Notes under the pieces: model-generated
What the model was told of the DNA's origin: nothing
Databases searched by the model: none
What the model saw: the letters and a program-made list of their open reading frames with translations, nothing else
Shown: positions 27,653-37,271 of the stretch, piece after piece
How positions within the stretch are numbered: the stretch's first letter is position 1
Layout: every line of letters starts with the position of its first letter
Assembly (NCBI GenBank): GCA_035297145.1
Contig: DATGZN010000092.1
Span: 89,052-153,051 of the forward strand
Reading direction: 5' to 3'
Length of the DNA: 64,000 bases
DNA from: QHXW01 sp035297145
GTDB taxonomy: Bacteria > Acidobacteriota > Terriglobia > Bryobacterales > Bryobacteraceae
Program-made: the position numbers and the translations under genes

Positions 27653-29320
27653 TCAGCGCGCTGGCTCCGTCAGTGTCAAAATCTGGTCGGGCTCTACTTT
27701 CTTCAGGGTCTGCACAATCCCGCTGGGCCAGCGGATCTCCAGCGACTGAATCGCCTTTTCCTTACCTAACCCGAAGTGCACGCGCTTGTCGCTCGACGAC
27801 ATGAATCCCGCGGAAGTAGTCACATGGTTGTAGAGTGTGCGGCCCGAGGCCGTAGTCAGCTTCAGCGCTGCGCCGATGCCGTCTCGATTGCTGCGGCGGC
27901 CGATGGTGTTTACCAATAACCAGTGATTCCCATTATCTGCGGAGTTGATTAGAAAGCGCGGCTTCTCATCGAGCGACGTCACTACCAGGTCGAGGAAGCC
28001 GTCGTTATTGAGATCCACGAAGGCCGAGCCACGCTGGAAACCCGCACGGTTGAAGTCCGGACCCAACTGGGCGGAGACATCCCGGAACTCCTTGCCATCC
28101 ACGTTTTCGAACATGGTGTCAGACTGGCGCGAGACTTCGCCAATGTTATCGATGTCTCCGTTGGAAGAGTAAATATCTTTCCACCCGTCGTTGTTGTAGT
28201 CAACGAAGCCGTTGCTCCAACCCGAACTGTGCGCGCTCAAGTGCGATAAGTGGGACATGCCGGAAACATAGTTCATATATTTACCGCCTATGTTGCGGAA
28301 GAGTCCCCATATCTGGCCTTTGAGATTGTTATAGAAGAGGTCGGGCAAGCCGTCGTTGTCGTAATCCTTGGCGTCGGCGCCCATGGAGGAACCCGCATTG
28401 CCACTCTCGTCGTAGGCGACACCCCACTCATAACCAGACTCCTTGAACGTCCCGTCTTTCTGGTTGATAAAGAGAAAATTTCGCACGGTGTCGTTGGCTA
28501 CAAAAACATCCATATAGCCATCGGCGTTGAAATCCGCGATGGCCACGCCCATTCCCTTGCCCAGCTCCTTGCCGAAACCGGAGGCGTCGGTCACGTCTTG
28601 GAAGCGGCCGTTGCCGAGGTTCCGATAGAGCCGGTGTGCGACGTTGGGGTAGACCTTGGGATGGCAGTAATACTGCTGGCCGTTCACCGCGCACACCTTG
28701 TCGATCTGAGGCGTCCAGACGGTGTAGTTGGTGACGATGAGATCCAGCTTGCCGTCGTTATCGTAATCGAACCAGGCGGCGGCGACGCTCAGGACGTCCT
28801 TCGGCTTGGTCCCAATGCCAGACCGCTCGGTAACGTCGGTGAATGTTCCGTCGCCGTTGTTGTGATAGAGCGTGTTGCGTCCCGCGTTGCAGATGAATAG
28901 ATCGTCGAAGCCATCGTTGTCGTAATCGCCGGCGGCCACGCCAAAGCTGAATCCGAGGTCTTTGCCGAGCAGGCCGGCGCGCGCGGTGACATCCTCGAAC
29001 GTTCCGTCACCGCGATTGCGCAACAGACAGTTGTAGAAGCGCGGATCGGCCTTCTCCAGTTCGGGCAGCTTGGCGCCGTTCGTGAAGAAGAGGTCCATGC
29101 GGCCGTCGTTGTCGAAATCGAAGGCAGCCACTCCGCCGCACATGGTTTGCGGGAAATACTTGCGACCGGTGAAGTTGTTGTCGGTGCGGTAAGCGAAATG
29201 GGATTTGGGGGCTATATCGGTGAAGTGCGGCCGCTGCGGTTCCGTTTCCGCACCGCGAGCAGCCACCCACAACCCATAACCCGCCACAAACAATCCGCCT
29301 GCGGCCCACCAACGCCTCAC
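27653..29320 (-). CDS. CRTAC1-like FG-GAP/ASPIC-UnbV protein, type A
   Basis: A 555-residue protein from GTG 29320, whose GTGA overlaps the stop of the T1 gene, so the two are translationally coupled. A short signal peptide (WWAAGGLFVAGYGLWVAARG) is followed by FTDIAPKSHFAYRTDNNF and MCGGVAAFDFDNDG, seven Ca-loop motifs (last VDLNNDGFLDLV) and an ASPIC/UnbV domain (YNHVTTSAGFMSSSDKRVHF). The Cys pair of type A is kept (CAVNGQQYYC). It is the last gene of the five-gene unit B-C-T2-T1-A. It is very close in design to 24287 and likely arose by duplication. Confidence 0.88.
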   Translation of the reverse strand: MRRWWAAGGLFVAGYGLWVAARGAETEPQRPHFTDIAPKSHFAYRTDNNFTGRKYFPQTMCGGVAAFDFDNDGRMDLFFTNGAKLPELEKADPRFYNCLLRNRGDGTFEDVTARAGLLGKDLGFSFGVAAGDYDNDGFDDLFICNAGRNTLYHNNGDGTFTDVTERSGIGTKPKDVLSVAAAWFDYDNDGKLDLIVTNYTVWTPQIDKVCAVNGQQYYCHPKVYPNVAHRLYRNLGNGRFQDVTDASGFGKELGKGMGVAIADFNADGYMDVFVANDTVRNFLFINQKDGTFKESGYEWGVAYDESGNAGSSMGADAKDYDNDGLPDLFYNNLKGQIWGLFRNIGGKYMNYVSGMSHLSHLSAHSSGWSNGFVDYNNDGWKDIYSSNGDIDNIGEVSRQSDTMFENVDGKEFRDVSAQLGPDFNRAGFQRGSAFVDLNNDGFLDLVVTSLDEKPRFLINSADNGNHWLLVNTIGRRSNRDGIGAALKLTTASGRTLYNHVTTSAGFMSSSDKRVHFGLGKEKAIQSLEIRWPSGIVQTLKKVEPDQILTLTEPAR

Positions 29321-30453
29321 CTCGCGTTGGCTCCCGTCTGTAGGGCGTCCCGCTGATCCATAAGCTTCTGCGCGATGGCGCGTTCACGATCGCCGTCGGC
29401 GATGCGATTCAGCCGGTAGCAGACGGTTGCCAGAGTCGCATGCGCCTCCGCGAAATCGGGTGATGCAACGATCAAAGCTTGTAACGCCTGGCGCGCTTGT
29501 TCGGGATTGCCGGTGGCCAGGTCCACATTAGCCATCTGATAGCGGACGCCCGGATCGTTAGGGCGCGTCTTGAGAGCGCGCTCGAAATAGCGGCGCGCCT
29601 CCGCGTAGTTTTGATCCTGTTTGGCCAGCACGCCCATGTTCAGATTTGAGGTGAATTCGTCGGGGTCCAGGGCAAGCTCCTGGGTGAAAACCTCGCGCGC
29701 GCGATCGGGATCTCCCTTGGAAAGCAGCAACTCGCCCAATCGAGCATGCGCACCCGGTAGGCGGGGATTCAGGGCGATAGCCTTCTCAAGATCTGCGAGC
29801 GAGCCGTCGCGGTCGTGCGCACTTAGTTCGAGAGTGCCTCGCAGCAGACGGGCTTCGGCCGAATCGCCGCGGCTGAGAATGCGGTTAATAACGGCTGCGC
29901 CACTGGCGTTTTGATCATTGCCGATGAGAGCGGTTCCATACAGATAGTCGAATCCGGGATCGTTGGCCTTGTCTTTCTCGAGCGGTGCCAGCAGGGCGAC
30001 GGCTTCCTTGTACCTTCCCAGGCTGTTATAGCAACTGGCGAGCAGGAGAGTGACCTGCTCCTTGAACTGAGGCGCGAGCGAGGCGGCGCGCTCGAAGCGG
30101 GCGGCGGCGTCGGCCAGCCGGCCGGTCTTGTAATAGGCGAGCCCCAGATTCAGCAGGAGGGCGGGATTATCCGGGCTCTTGGCAAGGGCACGGTCGTATT
30201 CCTCAACAGCCTCTTCGTAGCGGCCCATGCGGGCTAACGCGGCGCCCAGATTCGAACGGGCCTGCACGGAATCGGGTTCGGCGGCGAGGTATTGGCGATA
30301 CGCGCGGATAGCGCCATCCAGATCGCCAGCCTGATGCAGGGTGACGGCATGTTGCAAAAGCGCCTCAGAACTGGCGGCAGGCTGCTGCGCCCAAACAGTA
30401 GAGACAAGGAAAGCAAGGATCAGGCACAACCGGGCGGAGGTCACGATGGTCAC
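29317..30453 (-). CDS. Secreted TPR protein, T1 family
   Basis: A 378-residue TPR protein from GTG 30453, overlapping the T2 stop by GTGA and the next start by GTGA. The signal peptide is LCLILAFLVSTVWAQQ. About nine TPR units follow, with the T1 marks: RAYRQYLAAEPDSVQARSNL, NRILSRGDSAEARLLRGTLE and the closing YRLNRIADGDRERAIAQKLM. The double overlap means T2, T1 and the type A propeller are made together, presumably in fixed proportion, as expected for parts of one assembly. Homologous to the N-terminal half of the fusion protein at 35133. Confidence 0.85.
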   Translation of the reverse strand: MTIVTSARLCLILAFLVSTVWAQQPAASSEALLQHAVTLHQAGDLDGAIRAYRQYLAAEPDSVQARSNLGAALARMGRYEEAVEEYDRALAKSPDNPALLLNLGLAYYKTGRLADAAARFERAASLAPQFKEQVTLLLASCYNSLGRYKEAVALLAPLEKDKANDPGFDYLYGTALIGNDQNASGAAVINRILSRGDSAEARLLRGTLELSAHDRDGSLADLEKAIALNPRLPGAHARLGELLLSKGDPDRAREVFTQELALDPDEFTSNLNMGVLAKQDQNYAEARRYFERALKTRPNDPGVRYQMANVDLATGNPEQARQALQALIVASPDFAEAHATLATVCYRLNRIADGDRERAIAQKLMDQRDALQTGANAR

Positions 30454-31601
30454 TGGCCCATCTCATCTGCCAGGTGTTTAAGGCGGGCGAACTCGGCGCG
30501 CTCCTGGGCCGCTTCCGCCTTTCTGCCCGCCATGGCATAGGCTGCCGCCAACGAGAAGTGGACTTGCGGACTGTCGGAGGCCTGTTGCCGGGCGATCTCA
30601 AGCTCTTTAATCCCCTCTTCCACCTCGCCCGCATTAGTGAGCAGCTTGCCCAACACGGCGTGGGCCCCGAAGAATTGAGGATCCGCCTCGACCGCACGTC
30701 GCGCATACGAGATAGCAGTATCGGAATCGCCGCGCATCTCATACGCCAGGGCAATGGTCGCCAAGGCTTCTGTATGTTTCGGGTTCAGCGCCAGTTCTTC
30801 CTGATATTCGCGCAGGCCCCCATCTTCATCAGACGCTGACAGAAACGATCCATAGAGATAGTGGACGTTAGGCGCGTTCGGATAGCTGGCCAGCAGCTCC
30901 GCGAAGTACTTTCGCGCCTCCGGTGCATCCTTCACTGCCACCGCGCAAACAGCTCGCCCTGCCCGCTCAACCAGGTCCTTGTCGCCGGGCGGCAGACTTT
31001 CGGGGAAGATGGGGCGGCGCAACCCGGCGAGCCCCGCTGCCTCAGTCACGGCCGGGCCGGCGCCACCCGCTTTCAGGACTGTCTCCAACACTTGGATGGC
31101 GGAATCATACTGTTGGACGTGCGTGAGCAGCAACGCCTGGTGAAACAAAACGACCCGCTTGACTTGCGGATCGTCTCCCAAGCCCAAGCGGCGTGCCTGA
31201 TAAATGTCACGGAGTGACTTGGCGTACTCCTTCGTTTCAAACTCGCAGAGGCCCAGCAGGGCGAACCCAGGCCCCGTTTTTTGATCCAGGTCTACCAGCC
31301 GCCGCAAAGCGTCCCGCGCGTCCGTATACTTGTTCTGATCGTATAGCAGCTCGCCCAGGAACCACCAGCCTTCCGCCCAGGAAGGGCGCAGCTTGAGCGC
31401 CTGGCGATACAATCCGATTGCGTCCTCTATGCGGTTCTCCGTACGCGCCTCAGTGGCCGCCTTGGACACACGGTCGAACGCCGCAGGGGCAGCCGAAGGC
31501 GTCTGATCGGCGGCGAGCACCGGACCCAGAAGAGCTGCCACATAAAGGATCGCGGCAACCGCGGGCCGCGCAACTGGGGTCCCGCGCCAAGCAAAACGCA
31601 T
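30450..31601 (-). CDS. Secreted TPR protein, T2 family
   Basis: A 383-residue protein. ATG 31601 is chosen because it lies 2 bp after the stop of the preceding gene and begins a signal peptide (AVAAILYVAALLGPVLAADQ). T2 marks are LKLRPSWAEGWWFLGELLY near residue 65, GFALLGLCEFETKEYAKSL, HYLYGSFLSASDEDGGLREY and a final SLAAAYAMAGRKAEAAQERA. The array is less regular in its middle (residues 150-240) than T1. Relatives lie at 38299 and in the C-terminal half of the 35133 protein. It is co-translated with T1 through a GTGA overlap. Confidence 0.85.
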   Translation of the reverse strand: MRFAWRGTPVARPAVAAILYVAALLGPVLAADQTPSAAPAAFDRVSKAATEARTENRIEDAIGLYRQALKLRPSWAEGWWFLGELLYDQNKYTDARDALRRLVDLDQKTGPGFALLGLCEFETKEYAKSLRDIYQARRLGLGDDPQVKRVVLFHQALLLTHVQQYDSAIQVLETVLKAGGAGPAVTEAAGLAGLRRPIFPESLPPGDKDLVERAGRAVCAVAVKDAPEARKYFAELLASYPNAPNVHYLYGSFLSASDEDGGLREYQEELALNPKHTEALATIALAYEMRGDSDTAISYARRAVEADPQFFGAHAVLGKLLTNAGEVEEGIKELEIARQQASDSPQVHFSLAAAYAMAGRKAEAAQERAEFARLKHLADEMGQ

Positions 31602-31603
31602 GG

Positions 31604-33298
31604 CTACGGAGTCTCCTTCACGTGTAGCACTTGATCGCAACGCACATCCTTCAGTGTCTGCACGATTCCCGACGGCCAATGGATGACTACCGACGCCGTT
31701 TCGTTCGCGCCCAACCCGAAATGCACGGGCCCGCAACTCGATGAGGCGTAGCCCACGCTAGTAGTCATGTGGTTGCACTGCGAGCCGCTTTTGGTGGTAA
31801 CCAGAATCCGCGCACCGATGCCGTCGCGGTTGCTCTTGGTTCCCTCAAGCGCGATGTCCAGCCAGTGTCCCGCGGCTGGGCTGCGATTCATCCAGACTTC
31901 GGCCGGGTGCGCGAGCGCCGAGGCCACAACATCGATCCTACCGTCGCCGTCCAGGTCGCCGAAGGCCAAGCCGCGATGGCGCGCCGGCGGTGAGGCGTCC
32001 AATCCTGCTTCCTCCGTGAGCGGCTGCCAGCGCACGTGGGCGCCGCCGGCAGCACCAAGGTTCCGGAACACGGTGTTGTGCTGCTCTACGGTCGTGTTCG
32101 GCATCGGGCGGGACAACACGTCTCCGCGGCTGACGAACAGATCCTTCCATCCGTCGTTGTCGAAGTCGAACAATCCTGCGCCGAAGCCCGCCATCCGCAT
32201 GCTCAGCGCGCGCATACCGCTCGGCGTGGTTACCTCCTCGAAGCCTTTCCCAGCCATGTTCTTCCACAGCGGGAACGTCTGGTTTTCCAGCGCCACCGTC
32301 ACCAAGTCGGGGTATTCGTCGTTGTTGAAATCGCGAAAATCGAGCCCCATTCCGGATATGAAGTTGCCGTCTTCCGGCAACGCCACGCCTTTCTGAAACG
32401 CGACTTCCTCGAACTTGTTGCCCAGATTGTGGAACAGGAAATTATAAGAGCCGTCGTTGGTGACGAAAAGGTCGGGACGGCCATCCAGATCGTAGTCCGC
32501 CATACCCCCGCCCATGCCCTTCCCCACGTGCGCGCGAATGCCCCATTGCTCCGACACGTCCTCAAACTTGCCATTGCCCTTGTTCAGATACAACTGGTTG
32601 GGCAGGCCCTTATATGACCGAGGCGAACAATAGTCTGCCGCTCCCTTGTAGTCGCAAAGAGGCTCGGTCGAGTAATCCCATTGCAGATAGTTCACCACGA
32701 ACAAATCGAGCAGACCATCGTTGTTCACGTCCACCCAGACCGCCGTAATGCCCCACATCGGCCCGTATTGGGCGTCGGGGAGATTGGAGATGCCGGCCTT
32801 CTCCGTGACATCGGTGAACGTACCGTTGCCGTTGTTGTGATAAAGCGTATTGTGGTGGACGCCTGCCACGAACAAATCGGGATAGCCGTCGTTATCATAA
32901 TCGCCCACCGCCACGCCGCTATCGAAGCCCGTGCCGGCCAGTCCCGCGGATTCGGTGACATCGGTGAACACGCCATTACCGTCGTTGCGAAACAGGCGGT
33001 TGCGGTATTTGGGATCGTCCTTTTTCAACGTGGCCAGATTGGCGCCATTGGTGAAGAAGATGTCGGGACGCCCGTCGCGATTGTAATCGAACACCGCCAA
33101 ACCTCCGGCCATGGTAGCGGGCACGTGCCGTGCGCTGACCTCACCGTGCTCGAGTTGGAAGGCGATGGGCTTGAGTTCGAACCGGATCGCGGGTACCGGT
33201 CCGCCCGGCGCGCGCAGCAGCCACCCCACGCCTACCACCAGCAGGAGCAGCCGGGGCAACCGGCGGCGACAACCCATATCAATCAGAATAACGCGCAC
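31604..33298 (-). CDS. CRTAC1-like FG-GAP/ASPIC-UnbV protein, type C
   Basis: A 564-residue protein from GTG 33298, with GAGGTG nearby in the 14-bp gap after the type B gene; ATG 33277 is an alternative. A basic n-region and a helix (LPRLLLLVVGVGWLLRAPGG) form the signal. This is the only type C: it opens with RFELKPIAFQLEHGEVSARH and MAGGLAVFDYNRDG. Seven loop motifs are counted, the fifth altered to RDFNNDEYPDLV. The ASPIC/UnbV end has LEGTKSNRDGIGARILVTT and YASSSCGPVHFGLG, with Cys where the others have Asp. It is the second gene of the five-gene unit. Confidence 0.86.
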   Translation of the reverse strand: MRVILIDMGCRRRLPRLLLLVVGVGWLLRAPGGPVPAIRFELKPIAFQLEHGEVSARHVPATMAGGLAVFDYNRDGRPDIFFTNGANLATLKKDDPKYRNRLFRNDGNGVFTDVTESAGLAGTGFDSGVAVGDYDNDGYPDLFVAGVHHNTLYHNNGNGTFTDVTEKAGISNLPDAQYGPMWGITAVWVDVNNDGLLDLFVVNYLQWDYSTEPLCDYKGAADYCSPRSYKGLPNQLYLNKGNGKFEDVSEQWGIRAHVGKGMGGGMADYDLDGRPDLFVTNDGSYNFLFHNLGNKFEEVAFQKGVALPEDGNFISGMGLDFRDFNNDEYPDLVTVALENQTFPLWKNMAGKGFEEVTTPSGMRALSMRMAGFGAGLFDFDNDGWKDLFVSRGDVLSRPMPNTTVEQHNTVFRNLGAAGGAHVRWQPLTEEAGLDASPPARHRGLAFGDLDGDGRIDVVASALAHPAEVWMNRSPAAGHWLDIALEGTKSNRDGIGARILVTTKSGSQCNHMTTSVGYASSSCGPVHFGLGANETASVVIHWPSGIVQTLKDVRCDQVLHVKETP

Positions 33299-33312
33299 GC
33301 ACGCCGCACACC

Positions 33313-35019
33313 TCAGCGCCGTTTCGTCGAGGATCCGGCCTTTTTCTCGCTCGGCTCGATGACCGTGACCACGCGGTCCGCCGCCACGTCGCGCAGCACC
33401 TGCCGGATGCCGCTCGGCCAGGTGATTTGTATCTCCTTGGCAGCGGCACTCGCGCCGAGACCGAAATGCACACGCGAATCGCTCGACGATGCATACCCCA
33501 TGCTGGTCGTGACGTGGTTATATTGCACCGCACCGTCCGCGGTTGTCACCCGGACTTTTGCGCCAATTCCCATGTGGTTACTTTTGGTGCCGCAAAGCTT
33601 CAGCAGTATCCAGTGATTACCATTCTGCGTTGTGTTGTGAAAGATTTTGGCTTGGCCATTCAGTACTGTCACCACCGCGTCAATGCGGCCGTCATTGTCC
33701 AGGTCGCCGAAGGCCACCCCGCGGTGCCCCCCGGGGACCTGGAAATCAGGCCCGGCCGTAGCGCTGACGTTCTCGAATCTGCCGTTTCGAAGATTGCGAA
33801 ACACCGCATTCGGTTCCTCGAACGTTCGCGGCGAAAATAGACGCACGTTTTCGTCTACGTTCGCGCGCGCTACGAACAGGTCCTTCCAACCATCGTTGTC
33901 GAAATCGGCAATACCGTTCCCCCAACCGGACATCTCGAAGGTATCCATCCCCAGTCCTGCCGCGGCTGTCTTGACGGTGAAATGCCCGTCGCCCATATTC
34001 ACGAACAAGGGGAACGTCTGCTTTTCGATGGCCGTCATCCAGATATCGGGTAGCCCGGCGTTCCGAACATCCCGGAAGTCCGCACCCATTCCCGAAAGGA
34101 CGTTGCCATCCTCTCCCAGTGCCACCCCCGCGTCCAGGGCGACCTCCTCGAAGCGCTCCCCGTGTATGTTGTGGAAGAGCTGATTGGCGGCGTTATCGTT
34201 GGCCACGAAGATGTCCGGGTAACCATCATCGTCGTAATCGGCAATCGCCACTCCCATGCCGCGACCGAGGTGGGTCGCAATGCCCGTCTGGGCGGAGACG
34301 TCGGTGAACGTGCCGTCGCCGTTGTTGCGGTAAAGCATGTTGGGAAGCGGATCGCAGTAACGCGGATCGCAGATGATGCGGGCGCCATTCTGGCCATTGG
34401 CGAAGCAGGCGTGTTCCGTATCCGGGTCCCAGCGGCAGTAGTTTGAGACGAACAGGTCAAGCAAACCGTCGTTGTTATAGTCCAGCCACGCGGCGGCTAT
34501 CGACCACATCCTTTTGCCTTTGTAAAGGCCGCCCTCCACACCGGCCTTGGCCGTCACATCGGTGAAGGTGCCGTCTCCGTTGTTGTGGAACAGTTGATTC
34601 CCCTTAACGGTGGTGACGAACAGGTCCGGCCACCCGTCGTTATCGTAGTCGCCGACCGCCACTCCGATACCGTATCCGGCGCCGCCCAACCCCGATTTCT
34701 CGGTAACGTCTGTAAACGTGAGGTTCCCGTTGTTGTGATAGAGCCGGTTGCGGTATTGGGGACCTCGCTTAACCAGCGAAGGCATATCGGCGCCGTTAAC
34801 AAAATAGATGTCCAGGTATCCATCTCCGTCGTAGTCGAACAGGGCCACTCCGCCGGGCATCGTTTCCGGCTGGTGCCGCAAGGAGGTCGGCGAGCTATTC
34901 GTCTTGAAGTGGACCCCGGCCCGGTCAGCGATCTCGTCGAAGGTTATAGGTCCGAGGACAGCGCTTCCCAGCACTGCAGACTGGAAACAAATGTAAATCA
35001 CCTTCCAGTGGGATGTCAT
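33313..35019 (-). CDS. CRTAC1-like FG-GAP/ASPIC-UnbV protein, type B
   Basis: A 568-residue protein. ATG 35019 (MTSHWKVIYICFQ) is chosen as the start of the signal region; the frame is open a little further. Type B marks are GPITFDEIADRAGV and QPETMPGGVALFDYDGDG. Of the seven predicted loops the fifth is degenerate (RDVRNAGLPDIW), having lost acidic ligands. The Cys region between blades 3 and 4 has four Cys (CRWDPDTEHACF, CDPRYC). The ASPIC/UnbV domain is complete (WPSGIRQVLRDV), followed by a Lys/Ser-rich tail. It is the first gene of the five-gene unit and divergent from the T1-T2 fusion gene, with 113 bp between the starts. Confidence 0.86.
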   Translation of the reverse strand: MTSHWKVIYICFQSAVLGSAVLGPITFDEIADRAGVHFKTNSSPTSLRHQPETMPGGVALFDYDGDGYLDIYFVNGADMPSLVKRGPQYRNRLYHNNGNLTFTDVTEKSGLGGAGYGIGVAVGDYDNDGWPDLFVTTVKGNQLFHNNGDGTFTDVTAKAGVEGGLYKGKRMWSIAAAWLDYNNDGLLDLFVSNYCRWDPDTEHACFANGQNGARIICDPRYCDPLPNMLYRNNGDGTFTDVSAQTGIATHLGRGMGVAIADYDDDGYPDIFVANDNAANQLFHNIHGERFEEVALDAGVALGEDGNVLSGMGADFRDVRNAGLPDIWMTAIEKQTFPLFVNMGDGHFTVKTAAAGLGMDTFEMSGWGNGIADFDNDGWKDLFVARANVDENVRLFSPRTFEEPNAVFRNLRNGRFENVSATAGPDFQVPGGHRGVAFGDLDNDGRIDAVVTVLNGQAKIFHNTTQNGNHWILLKLCGTKSNHMGIGAKVRVTTADGAVQYNHVTTSMGYASSSDSRVHFGLGASAAAKEIQITWPSGIRQVLRDVAADRVVTVIEPSEKKAGSSTKRR

Positions 35020-35132
35020 TTGAGCAGGCGAATAGCCGCGTTGGTGGAGCAAGATTCTCTTCAGTTTACGCCGACTGTTGCCCTGTACAGGAATTCAGCT
35101 CTCTCAGCGTAACCCGACTATACTGATTGTTG

Positions 35133-37271
35133 ATGCGGTGGGTGTTTCTGGGGGTGCTGGCGGTGCTGGCGTGCGTTCTGGTCCCAGCGCAAGCTCCCTC
35201 TCCACAGCAGCTCTTTCAAGAGGCAGTCGCGGCACAGCAACGTGGCGACGACGCGCTGGCCGTGGACAAATATCACGCATTGCTCGCGCTCCAACCGGAC
35301 GTACCGGAGGTGATGGCGAACTTGGGGGCCGCGCTGTCCCATATGGGCCGTTACGAGGAAGCCATCGCGGAGTATCGCGCCGCGCTCGAAAAGCGGCCGG
35401 GCGACGCCGGCTTGCGTCTGAACCTGGCGCTGGCCTGGTTGAAAAAAGGCGATCTCGAAAATGCCGCTTCCCAATTGCGATCGCTCGCGCAGGCCGAGCC
35501 GGCCAATGCGCGACTGGCGGCCCTGCTCGGCGGCTGCTATTTCCAGATGGGCCGCTACGGGGAAGCGATTGCGGTGCTCGAGCCGGCTGAAGCGGCACAA
35601 CCGGACGATCTGAATATTGCATGGGTGCTGGGTTCGGCGCTCATTCGCGCCTGGCAACCACGAGAGGGTTTGCAACGGGTGGAGAAGGTCGCGGCTCAGG
35701 GCAACAACGCCGAAGCCTACCTGCTGGCAGGTCAAACGTGGCTCGATCTGAACGAATTCGAGCGGGCGCGGGCAGCCTCAGCGGCGGCCCTGAAGCTGAA
35801 CCCGAACCTGCCCGGAGCACTGACCCTGAGCGGCAAAGCCAAGAATCACCTGGGAGATTATCCAGGTGCGAAGACCGACCTGGAGGCAGCTCTGGCCGCC
35901 AACTCGGACGACTTTGACGCGCACTTGACTTTGGGCGCAGTTCTCAACGCCGAGAGCAACCTCGATGAAGCGCAACGGCACGTGGAGCGCGCCCTCAAAA
36001 TCTCTCCGCATTCCGCGCTGGCACGCTTTGAACTCGGGCGCATCGAGTGCTCTCGCGGCGATCTCCAATCGGCTGCGCGCGAATTTGAAAAGGTGGTGGC
36101 GGCGGATCCCAATTGGCGGCAGCCGCATGTGGAGCTCGCCGCGCTTTACGTCCGCCTCAACCGTCTGGACGACGGAGCGCGCGAGCGTGCGCGGGCGGAT
36201 CAGTTGACCGCCCAGCAGTCCCCCGCTGGAGCGGCGGCTGGTTTTGATGACTTGGCCGCCCAGGCCTCCGCCGCGCGACGCGCCCAAGATCCCGAGCGAG
36301 CCCGGAAACTCTACCGTCAAGCGCTCGAAAAAAATAGCTCGTGGGCGGAAGGCTGGCGCCAGCTTGGAATGCTCGCTTATGAAGCGGGGCAGTTCGCCGC
36401 TGGGCAGGAGGCCTTCGGACACGTAGCGGAACTGGCCGGCGAGGCCGCTTCCGGATGGGCATACCTTGGGCTGTGCGAATTCGAGAGTGGGGAATATAGC
36501 GGCGCGCTCGAACACATCCAACGGGCGCTGGCGCTCGACAACGGATTACCGCGGGAAACCGAGGAGCGGCTCCATCTTAGGGAGGTGCTGCTCATGACCC
36601 GCCAGGGACTCTTTGATCAGGCGCTTCCGCGGTACTCGGCCTTGCTCCGTCACAACACGTCGGACCCTGAATTCCTGACTGCTTTGGGTCTCAACGCTCT
36701 GCGCCGCGCTATGCTGCCCAAAGACATTCCCGCCGCTCAGCGAGACCTGGTGACGCTGACGGGTAAGACCGCCGCCGCCTGGATCGCCGGCGACAGTCGC
36801 AACATGGAGGCTGGATTTCAAGCTCTTCTGGCAAGCTACAGCAAGGAGCCCGGTGTCCACTACTTCTACGGAAGCTGTCTGTTAGGAACGCGCCCAAACG
36901 ACGCGCGCGAGGAGTTCCAGCGTGAATTGGCGATCAATCCGAACAGCCCGGACGCCAATGCCATGGTCGCGCTCGTGATGATCGGCGCAGGTTCAGAATC
37001 CCCGGCGCTGCCGTACGCCCAGCGAGCCGCCGCTGAGGGTCCTTCGGTCGCCGTGGCACAGTACGTCTATGGGTTGCTGCTGGCGCATGCCGGCAATGCG
37101 CGGGGCGTCCCTTACTTGGAAACGGCCGGGAAACTCGACCCGTCGAACGTTGAATACCACATAGCGCTGGCAAGCGCCTATTCCAGGTTCGGACGTTACT
37201 CCGATGCCGTTAAAGAACGGCGGACTTCCATCACACTCGCAAAGGAGACCGGTGCTCGGGCCGAACAGTAG
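35133..37271 (+). CDS. Secreted TPR protein, natural T1-T2 fusion
   Basis: A 712-residue protein. ATG 35133 is preferred over two TTG codons just upstream; a TATACT box at 35119-35124 ends 8 bp before it and no ribosome site is seen. The signal peptide is VFLGVLAVLACVLVPAQAP. Residues 20 to about 360 match T1 (VEKVAAQGNNAEAYLLAGQT, then RLDDGARERARADQL). After a short Ala-rich joint (SPAGAAAGFDDLAAQ), residues 375-700 match T2 (LEKNSSWAEGWRQLGMLAYE, GWAYLGLCEFESGEYSGAL, HYFYGSCLL). Elsewhere here T1 and T2 are separate, adjacent genes, so the fusion is strong evidence that they work together. The cytochrome gene starts inside its last 20 bp. Confidence 0.88.
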   Translation: MRWVFLGVLAVLACVLVPAQAPSPQQLFQEAVAAQQRGDDALAVDKYHALLALQPDVPEVMANLGAALSHMGRYEEAIAEYRAALEKRPGDAGLRLNLALAWLKKGDLENAASQLRSLAQAEPANARLAALLGGCYFQMGRYGEAIAVLEPAEAAQPDDLNIAWVLGSALIRAWQPREGLQRVEKVAAQGNNAEAYLLAGQTWLDLNEFERARAASAAALKLNPNLPGALTLSGKAKNHLGDYPGAKTDLEAALAANSDDFDAHLTLGAVLNAESNLDEAQRHVERALKISPHSALARFELGRIECSRGDLQSAAREFEKVVAADPNWRQPHVELAALYVRLNRLDDGARERARADQLTAQQSPAGAAAGFDDLAAQASAARRAQDPERARKLYRQALEKNSSWAEGWRQLGMLAYEAGQFAAGQEAFGHVAELAGEAASGWAYLGLCEFESGEYSGALEHIQRALALDNGLPRETEERLHLREVLLMTRQGLFDQALPRYSALLRHNTSDPEFLTALGLNALRRAMLPKDIPAAQRDLVTLTGKTAAAWIAGDSRNMEAGFQALLASYSKEPGVHYFYGSCLLGTRPNDAREEFQRELAINPNSPDANAMVALVMIGAGSESPALPYAQRAAAEGPSVAVAQYVYGLLLAHAGNARGVPYLETAGKLDPSNVEYHIALASAYSRFGRYSDAVKERRTSITLAKETGARAEQ

